Below are positions 14,882-25,034 of a DNA stretch of 46,497 nucleotides, piece after piece. The position numbers were made by a program, and so were the translations under genes. How positions within the stretch are numbered: the first letter of the stretch is position 1; every line of letters begins with the position of its first letter. Source of the DNA: Phaeoceros laevis. Lineage: Eukaryota; Anthocerotophyta; Anthocerotopsida; Notothyladales. The stretch is taken from NCBI GenBank assembly GCA_049999765.1, contig JBNGIQ010009488.1:513804-560300 (forward strand), in the 5' to 3' direction. The notes under the pieces were generated by a model that did not search any database, was not told the DNA's origin, and saw only the letters and a program-made list of their open reading frames with translations.

Positions 14882-17800
14882 CTATGTCACCAAAGCAAAA
14901 GTCATTTTGTTTTGCATCACATAAACTCCCGGAAAAAGTACCTGCAACAAAGTGGCGTATGCATCATCCTCCGACAGCTCACTGTATACCCGTGCCCATT
15001 CCATCTGGTGTCCAGGCCCAGCCCGCTGTCGCTGTGCCTCCAGCTTCACAGAATAGTGCCATGTGAAACGTTGCCACAGCCCCTGTACTACTTTCAGTTT
15101 CGCTCTCACCTCGGCTTCATTCATGGCCTGCGTGCCCACCGTAGCAAGCTGTTGGGAGGATGTCATGGGGCCTACAACATGATACAACTATATTCCTTCT
15201 CCTACTACATACCCGCAAAATGGCTACCATATTTGGCAGGTCGGCTTCCTTGATCCGAACAGCAAACTTATCGTAGTCCAGCACATTCTCGTACGGTAGG
15301 TGGATTCCATCCTGCCTCCCACACGCCAATGTCAGCACCACCGCCTTTTGTTCTCGCCTAGGATTTTCAGCAAACATGACTCACTCAATGACTAGCAAGA
15401 AACCGGAATTCCCACCTGTACAATCACAGGTATGCAACCGTGCAAAACACTGTCCTCCATGCGACCACTCCAGCCATCGCCAGGCAAAACACCGCAGAAT
15501 CGAGAGTGCGACAAGTCCACATGGTAGTGTGGAACTCGTCTTGCCAGAACCACAACATCTGGAGCAGTCTGTCTTCCTAACTCTCCCTTCAGATTTGGTT
15601 GTGAGGCAAACTCCCGAGCCAGCTCCTGCCTCAGCCCCATGCTATACCTGCATTATGGTAACAGAAACAGTGTGCTCATCACCTAGTTTGCCTTTCCCCT
15701 CTCAACTTCGCGCATGATGGATTTCAGAGGCAATTGATTAGTGGCACCAAGAGATGGAAGCTGCAAGTACCCAGGCTCGGGTCGTCCACCAAACTCGGGA
15801 CCCAGATTGCCATTGAAGTAGAACAAAGTATGCCGGTCTTCTAGTGGCCTGTGTGACGAGACTGGAACCCATCATGATGATAACCCAGATGGAGGAGAAA
15901 AAGTAAAGCCATACTGCATCATCACGTAACACTTCCCAGTACCTGGCCCAGAGCTTCGCTGTTATGTCCTCCGGTCGTGGGACTTTCCAAGCAGGAAGAA
16001 CAAGGTCCTTTGCTGGGTCATAGCAAGGGTGATCTCCCCTCCATGAAGCAGGAATTGGGTTCCAGTTGTCTGACGGGTACTGTGTTGTTGAGGACTTGTA
16101 CTTCTCCATCGTATTGCCCCAATGCACAAGCATCATGCTGTTCCAAATCTCCTTCGGGGCTGAGCACGCTCCCTCATCCCATGAAAAAAACTGGCATCAT
16201 GCGCTGCAAAGTTTACTCCTCATTCTACGAGAGTTCTGCAGCCCCTACAACCAACCACACAGAGTTTCGAACAAAACTGCGTTCCTAGTTATGAGCTGAC
16301 ACCTGCTTCCGTATCCTCAGATGGGAGCAAGGCTACATACATACCCACATATGATCTTGTCCACCATTACGATCCCAAAATGGATACGTTTCTCTGATGT
16401 GTTCATATGCCCTCTTGTAAAAACCTCCTGAGAAGTACCCACGCAACCCTAGGTATTCTCTCTGGCCCAGGACACCGCAAGTTAGTCGACCACCAAAAGA
16501 TATGAATCATGCTTGTCATCATTGAGTTGAAAATTGGATTTCAAGTTGGTTGGCTGCCATCATTTGAATGCTTACCTGCATATCATAGTGTGGAGCATCA
16601 TCTGCACGAGTGATTGCGCAAGCACCAAGAACAGGCACATAGAAGAAGTCTGCCTCATCACCATTTGTGGTTCGGTGTGGACTAGCCAACAAACTTTCAT
16701 AGAGTGCAATCTGAATATCCAGCAACATAGGGTGATTTTCGCTAAAGTAGAAAGGCTAGGTGCATCCTGCGCTGACTGCGCTGACTGCAACTGTTGAACT
16801 CAGAGCAAAACCTGCAAAGCATCCAAGCTGAAGGAAACAAAATCTGAATCTTTAAAAGCCCAAAATCAGACGTCTACCTCAGCCCCATACAGCTGCTCAG
16901 TCCAAATTGTCTCATTTGATGGTCCGTAAATCCTATTGACACATTCATACCGATAATGACGGCCCTGCAAGTGGAGGAGGAATGCAAATGAGCTCCCAAG
17001 TTATCAAATGGAGAGCAAGGATGCTCAACTTCCACACCAGAAGTTATACCTGCAACATGTGAGCATTGAATTCAGCTGGTAAGTCGTAGATGTAAACAAG
17101 AGGTCGCAGCTTCTCAACCTCCACCCGCAATGCATTGTCTTTTGTGTCCTTCAGTGCAGATGAGCTGGAAAGCTTAGCAGGAAGCCAGTTGGGCCAGCTG
17201 CTGGCAGATGGTAGACTACAATCCAGGCCGTACCATGGATCCTTCTGTGTACTGCAGACACACCACGCTCATAGTTGGTGAGATTCGTGGCACAACCTTG
17301 AAACCACCTTACGAAAACAAGGTTCATTAGCCAGCCGAATCAAGACTTTGCCTATACAAACCTTGCAAAATCCATGCTTACAAACTCCACGGCTAGAACA
17401 CTGATTTATGCAACTGCACTCTACGGCCTTTTCGCAAAATTGTCCTTCAGTGCAATCGTACTTGCAGTCACAGTATGGCTTAACATCGTGCCCTCTGTAT
17501 CCATCCTCCGGGCTCAAATTGCACCAACCTACATTTTGGCTGTCATTTGAGAAAACACCAATATCTGCTTTTGTCCAGTCCACATTCGGAAGACTGTAAA
17601 CATCCACGAATTAGCACAGCCTTAGCGAGACGGAGGCAGGGTCAAAATTGGAGGAGCAAGATGCTTACTTTTGGACAAAACCACATGATTCAGCGAGAGG
17701 CCGATCTGGATATTTGGAGCCCTCTCCACAGAAACAGAAGCTCAGTCTCTTGTCGCAGTGTCCACCACACATAGAAACCATCCAACGTCCATAAGGATAG

Positions 17801-18604
17801 GCCTCAGACATAGATGCTGGATCATTGCACTCGAAGACATGTTCTTCTTGGCATGCACTTCCTTCACGAGCAAGGACATCGTGATCATATGAGTCTTTCG
17901 TGCCCGATCTTTCTACAGGCACAGCTTACAGATTGTTTCGCTCTGCCACACATCCAAGGCGACTGCTGCTTACTCACTACACCATCCTAGCACAGTACGG
18001 GACAGAGGCAGAGCGAATCGGCACACCTTCGTAACCGTGAAAGCAACGACAATCTCCAAGTTCATTGTTGCACACTCCTCTGCCACTGCAGTCGTTGGGA
18101 CATTTTTTGGAATAGAGCACCTGCGCAGCCACACGTCTTCAGCGAGAGGCAAACCTCTCATCGAATTGTCCTTCTCCCAACACGGAGCATGATGGTCAAG
18201 ATGGATTTGTTGAAGGACTTCCTCCACAAATATTCCGGATTTCAAAGACTTTGCAAAAGACAAATCTGCGAGTTGATAACCTCTGTTACGGAGATGGGCG
18301 AGCCTCTGCTACAATAAAGCAGCCAACTCTGGATTCTCTTTTTCCAAGGCGCTTTCCTGAAAAACCCATTCCCTGGAGCCGACGTGGTAGTCTCGTTGCT
18401 GGAATCTTGTTTCAATCCCAATGCATAATCTGCTTTCTCGCCACCATCACCCTCTCCCAACGCCGGTGTACAAACACATTCGCTTTGCAGCGGAAGGCTT
18501 AGGCGGCAAAAAGGTAGTGTGAAGAGAAAGGGGAGTCCCGCCAGTATGCAAACTAGAGAGGTAGCGACTGCAATGCGCTGTGGTGAAAGGTGTGCGAGCA
18601 TCAT
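14882..18604 (-). CDS. ExAD-like EGF/GT47 (exostosin-family) glycosyltransferase
   Basis: Type II membrane glycosyltransferase of the GT47 exostosin group. It resembles Arabidopsis ExAD (At3g57630), which adds the fourth arabinose to extensin hydroxyproline arabinosides in the Golgi. Thirteen exons join in phase: 18604-18281, 18120-18027, 17912-17669, 17593-17362, 17244-17050, 16964-16878, 16710-16576, 16461-16345, 16190-15943, 15848-15771, 15647-15416, 15311-15213 and 15127-14882. They give 776 aa, close to the usual length. Order: signal anchor (residues about 10-32), an EGF-like motif CPNDCSGRGVC (115-125), a Cys-rich middle with FCFCGEGSKYPDRP, a second EGF-like motif near 275-307, then the GT47 domain from about 345 with ADFFYVPVLGACAITRADDA, LVHWGN, LFYFNGNLG and PGDGWSGRMEDSVLHGC. 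The last ten exons follow the family closely; the first-intron donor and the acceptor at 17244 are the least certain joints. No frameshift was seen. Confidence 0.92.
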
Positions 18605-19307
18605 CCTTGGTGCAGCTAGTCACCAGCAGCCAAAATTCTTCCAGCGCAGATCTCTGACACCCGCATCGGGGATTCTCAGTTGCTCCTCCCTCTTTGAGGT
18701 GGAGCGGATTCGAAGATGTGAACCCGAGCCCGAACGCGAGGGCCAGGCCTTCTCAGTTCCGGGAGCACGCATTCCCTGCAGCACGTCTCCTGGGTATACG
18801 ACTCAAAAAACAAGAACATGCAAAGCAACAAGATAAGCAGAATTTCAATGATCTTAGCTTAATAAATCCTCGAGAACCTGTATTCAAGCAGCCCCAGATG
18901 TCGTGTTTGTTATCTGTCCAGCATTTGCACACCCCAGCTTTTGATGGAACGAACACCATTTTGAGGGTCCAAAATTATGAAAGTGTTCTGATTTTGCTGT
19001 GTTCATACCGAAACAATGGTATGGCAAGGTCGGAAACTACTCAATTCCTCATCACAGGTGTGTCAGCGCCAGGTTTGGCTGGAAAGCCTAAGGACGATTG
19101 GCTACTTCCAGTGACTTTCTGAAGCGCTCCTAGGATGGAGCTCACTTCTGAGAAACCTTGACAATCAGCTTGATAGATTCTGAGCGTATATATCACCACC
19201 ATATGCAGGGACCCGTAGATATAACTGCGACGTGATCAGGATCACAAGACCCTATCCCGATGATACCCGCAGTAAGCTGCGATGAGCATCATAAAATGAA
19301 GGGACAC
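18605..19307. other. Intergenic region between ExAD-like and oligoribonuclease genes
   Basis: About 700 bp with no supported gene. Both neighbours are on the - strand, so it should hold the 3' end of the oligoribonuclease transcript and the promoter of the glycosyltransferase gene. ORFs present lack domains. Confidence 0.6.
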
Positions 19308-20126
19308 TTACCGGCCCTCCCGTCTAAAAATTGCTCGTCTTAAGTACGCAAGTTCAGCAATGCTCTCCTTAATATCTTCCAACGCTCGGTGGTGATGCTT
19401 CTTTGCCGGGGCGCACTTGTTATCTTTGGGGAACCAGCGGACACACAGAGCACGAACGCTGCTGACGTCCACCAAAATGTGGGAAAAGTACGCTGCCAAT
19501 TCCGGCATATACTTCTTGAGGAAAACATAATCAACATGCACAGAGTTCCCAGCAAGGTTCGGCGGAGGACCAGTGATAGGGCAATGCTTCCGCACAAACT
19601 CTAGCACATGTTGCTCAGCTTCACCTTCAGGTACACCATGCACCCGAACATCTTCCACCAGGCCGCTGGCAAAATGGTGCTCCGTGCACCACTCGCCCAT
19701 GCCTGCGATAACCTCTTCAGACTGATTGATGACCAGATGGGGACCCTCCTCCAACCGCTCTAATTTACCATCCGTGATGATGCAAGCGATTTCCATAATC
19801 CTGTCTTTACTTGGATCCAGGCCTGTCATTTCCAGGTCAATCCAAACCAGAGGCATTAGCAGGGGACGAATTCCCTGCGCATTGTCCGGTTCGCTCCCTG
19901 GTGAAGGTGCCTCTTTCTTGTCCTCGGTAGCGATCCTGTTGTTTCTCCCCTTCTTCTTCGATCCTTGCTTACTCATGACTTCAGCAGAACTCGGGGCTGA
20001 CTTCTTAAGCTCCTCACTGCTCTTGTCGGCCTCTGCCTCGTCGTCACAGCTCGAGAGCAACTCAAACAGGTTGAGGTTCTTCAGCGATTGCGTCACAGAT
20101 AGGGTCGCACCCGTCGTTGTAGCCAT
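19308..20126 (-). CDS. Oligoribonuclease (REXO2/Orn-type DEDDh exonuclease)
   Basis: 3'-5' exoribonuclease that degrades very short RNA fragments; the eukaryotic forms are mitochondrial and/or cytosolic. A single uninterrupted frame gives 272 aa from the ATG at 20126 (MATTTGATL); an in-frame ATG 16 codons upstream at 20174 is less likely. The catalytic core starts near residue 92: WIDLEMTGLDPSKDRIMEIA supplies D97 and E99, AGNSVHVDYVFLKKYMPEL supplies D199, and HHHRALEDI supplies H246 and D251, so all DEDDh residues are present. The first 90 residues are a charged, Ser-rich extension with no obvious transit peptide. The gene stands out for having no intron. The stop codon overlaps a GGTAAGTG string that would also make a good splice donor, so a spliced longer C-terminus is possible, though the protein already ends where the family ends. 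Confidence 0.95.
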   Translation of the reverse strand: MATTTGATLSVTQSLKNLNLFELLSSCDDEAEADKSSEELKKSAPSSAEVMSKQGSKKKGRNNRIATEDKKEAPSPGSEPDNAQGIRPLLMPLVWIDLEMTGLDPSKDRIMEIACIITDGKLERLEEGPHLVINQSEEVIAGMGEWCTEHHFASGLVEDVRVHGVPEGEAEQHVLEFVRKHCPITGPPPNLAGNSVHVDYVFLKKYMPELAAYFSHILVDVSSVRALCVRWFPKDNKCAPAKKHHHRALEDIKESIAELAYLRRAIFRREGR

Positions 20127-20562
20127 ATCCGATCCTTGAACTGCCTTTACGCACCACCAGCCACAACAACGCACTACCCTAATTGCTAGCGAGACAACCC
20201 CTTCTGGAGTAGCAGTCTTGGGTTCATTACTTGGTTCACAAAGAATGGCCGGGCTTGAGACTTGACCGCTGGTAAGGAGACACTGCTACGGTGGACACCT
20301 TGGGTGCGGTCCCCGGCACATGGCGCATTGGGATAGCAACAGATGGCGCTTGGCGCATGAGATGGCCGGGCATGGAACACAGTGACACAGCACACTGTAC
20401 TGCAACAAGTTGGCGGGACCTGCTGCCTCACTTGGGTACAGGAGGATGAATGCGACAGCCAGGCTCAGAATCTATTGTTAAAAGTAGATCTACATCCCAC
20501 TCTATAAATCCAACCTTTATACGGAAGCGGAGCTTTGCCCCACACCGCTTATTAGTTCCAGC
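20127..20562. other. Intergenic region upstream of oligoribonuclease
   Basis: About 435 bp holding the oligoribonuclease promoter and leader and the 3' end of the gene to the right, both on the - strand. No further gene or repeat was recognised. Confidence 0.6.
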
Positions 20563-23500
20563 TCATGGTTTGGCGACAGGGCTGTCGATGTTCAAGTCAT
20601 AGAACAAATCGGAAATTGTTGATCTGGTACTGGAGGGCCGTGACCCACTGGAGCTGACGCTCTGCATCCTGTTCAATGTTCTGGGGGCGCCAGGTGTGAG
20701 CCTGGGCGTAAGACCGGCAGAGTCATTCCCAGTGGTACTAGACTTTTGCACGTTGAGGACAGCCTCACTGACGTACCTGAGAGCCCCAGCATTAGCAAAT
20801 AGAGCGATCTGAATGCCCCAATTTGTTAAGCAGAAATATTATGCACTCTTACGTACCTGGGGTCACTGAAGAACAGACCAATGCGTTCATCAGGTAAACA
20901 CCAGTGTTCTCTTTCTTCTCGCATTTGAAGCATACACAGCCATAAAGCATACTACGTGTATGTGTGGCAAGAAGAAATCTGTTAGTAGGTTGGTCAAGAG
21001 CACAAAACGACAGCATGGAAGATTTGAGGACCGTAACTTCCAGTGGATGCCAACAACCCGCAGCAGCCAAATCACGACCTACACAAAAAGTGATCAAGCT
21101 ACAGAGCGAGGTGACCAACCTGCAGAGTGCTTAGTTTTGAAATTCTTGTCATTGACATCACAGGTCTTCGACTAGGAGACTCAAAATTTCCTACAGGACT
21201 TTGATGGTCATTTGATTCGCCATCGCTATCACTGAGCTGTTCATTGGCACTGGTATCGTCTTCATACTCTTCAACACACTGCAAAGTTTTGCTCTAACCA
21301 TTTAGAGCTATCTACAAAACATACATTTCAACTGCCCATAATATGCCAACTCAGAGGGCGGTTTTGGGCAGAAACATCCTCAAAAGACATTGAAATGAAT
21401 ATTCACTTGAGGGGGAGGACGTGCTAACACGAATTGCATAATGAAGCAATTTTGGGCCATTATCCTGCACAGCAGTAGAAATGCGAGCTTGGTAAGGGCA
21501 AATGACCAAGCCGGGTCACTAGCAGGTTACAACCCTCAAAAAGAAAAGTACCTTCAATGGGGTGAGCGAAAAATTTTCTGATTTTTTCTCTGAAACAGAC
21601 AAAGGTAGTTTGACTTTAACAACAGGACACTTGTCTCCATCTGGCTTGAAAGAGGTGCGTTCAGACTATGCTGGAACATCATCATATGCAAAGTACCTGC
21701 TGAAGATTTTGTGAACTTACCCATGTCAAGGAGCAGCACAGCTTCCAGATCATGATCGCCAAGTCCAAGGACATGCAATGTAGAAGATCCTTCAAGACGA
21801 AAAACAGATTGATACATCCAGATTCTCTTATTTCTTTGACCGTGACCGTTGTGATGGGGGTCCAGAAGCCACACAAGCATTTCAGACACACCATATGACT
21901 CTCTCTCTGGGATATAATGCACCCGGGTTGACAACTGGTGTCTAAGGTTAGATTGTTCCATCTGTATAATCGGGAAATGACCTGTCGCACAATGCCTTTG
22001 TGCAGCCATGAAACCTTGGGCTTTGGGCTTCCAGGACAAAGAATATTCATCAGGTATTTAACTACTGCTGCCAGCATGCCAATCATAGCCTATAAGGAAA
22101 CACAGCTCCAGTCTCTAAGTATACCAACCTATGGCTGCAACTTCAGCAACGGGAAGTACTACGGACTCTGCCGAATCAGTGCTGTCAGACTCATCCTCCT
22201 GGGGGGACACAGCAAACCAGTAACACATACCGCCACCTGTCAAAACGTCATAGACCCTCAAGAATCCTAGTTCACAGTACTCTTGCTATGGAGAGCAGGA
22301 AACGTAGCAAAACACATCAGCTTTACTGGGCAAAGTGGCTTACAGCAGTAATGACAAGCTCAAACACGGATGAGTCAGCAACAGAATTACTTAGCCTCAC
22401 GTTGCAGGCCATCAGCTTTTCCTGCCAGTGAGGTAGAGTGACATGCGTCTCATACTTGTACAGCTTTGCCTGTATGCTCATAACAATTCCTTGGTTTCTT
22501 CCTGCATTGCGAATCTGCCACAGCAGGACCGAGAATTTGACCTCCAATTGGTCCCAGAATTTGAGACAGCTATCACCAAAAAAAATTGAAGCAACTGACC
22601 AAATAGCTTGCCTCCATCAGCCGAGATGGAGACAGACCTTTGTTGGTTCTCTGCAGAAGAGATACAGAATTGATTGCCATGGACAAGTACGGAAGCAAGG
22701 AGTCCAGCCTACAACAAATACTAACGTCATTCTTGAAAGGATTACTCAACAAGCCAACAATAGCAACAGCTACGCTTTACAACTACAATGACAGGTTCTT
22801 GCCACAATCCGAGAAAGGTTAGGTCCAAATCACCTACTGAGACAAGAAACCCTCCAGCCGGGTCGCTGCCTCAGCTTGCGAGACTTTTGGAATGCTCTGT
22901 TGCAAAAAAACCGTTCGGAAAATGGCCAGATGGTGAAGAATGCACACAAGAGCGAGAAAGAAACAGAGAGCTAAACTCACCTCATTGTAAGCTTGAGCCT
23001 CCAACTCTTCTTGGAAGTTGACAATATCGTGTATCACTCTCAGAGCCATATCCAAAGCACCCTAGTTGCAAAAAAGAAAGACAGCAGAGCCGAAATTCAG
23101 TCCACTGCCAGTTCAATGATGCCACACCGTCGACGCTAGAACACCCCCCGTTCCTTACTTCCAGCGCGGTGCTACCGTGGAGTACATAGTGCACGCAGAT
23201 GTCCACGGGCAAACTGAGCACCTGGTCACATCCACACCAACGATCAAGCAGGCACTCCGTTGGATCACCAGAGACAGGCGGCATAACCTTGACCGTCACA
23301 CCAGCTGACAATTGCGTCACCATACTTGACCTCAAGTGTACCTGCAGCCTGGACTCCAAGTCCTTCTGCAGCTGCTCCAGCTGCAAATCCAACAGGAGTC
23401 GCCAATTCAGCAAGGAAAACCATCACACAGCCGCCTGCAGCCGCAGGCAACACATCCATCCCCTCCGCGTCAAGAGAACGGAACGATTCAGCACCTGGCG

Positions 23501-23626
23501 CTGGCCGCGGAAGCGCACATGCAGGCGAGAGAATAGCGACGAAACAGACCGCTGAGCCACGGCCTCGAATGTCTTGCGCAGGAGAACAGAGCCAGCGTAC
23601 AGCGCGGCAGCACCTCCCATCTCCAT
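20563..23626 (-). CDS. Multi-exon gene of unknown function
   Basis: I do not recognise the family. The 5' part resolves as exons 23626-23495, 23380-23159 and 23061-22981, all phase 0, giving an N-terminus beginning MEMGGAAALYAGSVLLRK with a segment ECLLDRWCGCDQVLSLP. A fourth exon is likely at about 22896-22838. Further coding islands, with borders only partly settled, are about 22590-22350 (KFSVLLWQIRNAGRNQG), about 22205-22130 (acidic, DESDSTDSAES), about 22046-21722 (RVHYIPERESYGVSEMLVWL, then VFRLEGSSTLHVLGLGDHDL), about 21648-21552, 21278-21120 (acidic then basic) and an exon ending at 20853 (LPDERIGLFFSDPRY). The last exon is 20808-20563 (IALFANAGALRYVSEAVLN), with a Ser/Arg/Thr-rich tail ending SPVAKP. 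No transmembrane segment or signal peptide stands out. It is probably a soluble, partly disordered protein of more than 500 aa. That it is a gene is well supported; its full model and role are not. Confidence 0.65.
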
Positions 23627-25034
23627 ACCTCCGCAGCCCGCGCTCTTGTTGGTTGAGGTTGGATTCGATACACAGCCGGCTGCTGTCGTTTAGCCTGACA
23701 AAAGAGAACAGAAACTGTTACTGTACACTGTAGCCGAGTCGGCTGACTCGGATCCGACTCTCCCGGCTGGTCCATGTGACCACCAGGTCTAGCAAGGGAC
23801 AAACATGCTCTTTTTTGCGGCATGACAGTACTGTATTCCAGTCCGTTGCAGTCGTCAGTGCAGTAGCAAGTGACAGAATTCCAGCGTGGACGTCCGACCT
23901 ATCATCAGCAGGTTGCCGAAAATGAGCTCCCCCAATTGGGTAGGCGGTCAAAAGGGGGCTCGCCGCGAAGCATCTCCTCGGGGCGGCGCCGGCTATGAAT
24001 AGCACAATGCCGATAACGTCAATGCGTCGGTTGCTCCGGCTGCACGACGCCAGTATACACCGACTGTACAGTATGTCCGGGAGTTGGATGTACAGTTGAA
24101 TTGTCCAATGAGAGCAGATTTCCGCGGTGGGACCTACGGTAGTGCCTCCCTACGTAAGTCCTCCACCAGAGGCCAGCGTACCCGATCCAACTTTCCAAGT
24201 AGATTCTTTCCCGCTGCATGAAGAATGATTGCCAGCCGCAGCAGCCGGCGGCCCGCGATTGGATGCAGCTGCGCTGTTCGTTTCATGAGGAATTCACAAA
24301 GAGAATGTCATTGGACCGTGAGTTTTGCATGGGCCACTGTCTTCCTCGCCGCCTGATTTTTGAAGATGAGGGATGTTTGCCGAACTTCCCTAGGCCATCT
24401 CTCAGAGCGGCAGCAGGGTTGGGGAGGCTGCTCGCGTTCTGACCAGCGGTGTGAGACACGAATTTGCGGGATGGATGCTGGAGAGGTTCGTGCACCTGAA
24501 GACACTCGCGCCACTTCGCTGCTGCGCCAACGCACCCTTTCTAGTACTCCATTTGGCAGAAAGCAGTCGTCTCGGTATCTCTCGCAGGCAGCATGGCCGC
24601 TGCGGCGGTCATGATCACCTCCTCCCGACTGCAACAAATGCGGCAGCATCCTGTAGCTGATAATTCTGCCGCCGCCTTGGATAGTAGATAAGGCGGGAAA
24701 GTGCACGCTGGATCAGTCAACTGGTTCCTCGCACCTTGCCGATGCTTTGTTGCTGCAAGGGTGTTCCAATTGGAGGCGTCATGCGAGCTGGATCATTTCA
24801 GAGGTAGTCTTGGGTCTGTTGTGGGATCGATTGACTGATGCAAGATCAGGTTGCGGACCCAGGTGGATGATGACCGCTAGCTGCATGGCTTTGATGATGG
24901 CTTGTTCCTCTCCAGGCAATTTGTTGCGGCCTCCTTGTAGGTTGGACAGATGGTGAAGCATTCGGCAGTCGTGTACAGCAGTCTCAAGTCAGTCTTCCAC
25001 ACAGCCGCCTATTGGCAGCAGCCGCAGCCGCCAC
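23627..25034. promoter_or_regulatory. Shared 1.4-kb region between two divergent genes
   Basis: The unrecognised gene reads left from 23626 and the histidine kinase reads right from 25035, so both promoters and leaders must lie here. ORFs on both strands at about 24210-24700 overlap one another and carry no domain. No repeat or RNA gene was seen. Confidence 0.55.
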
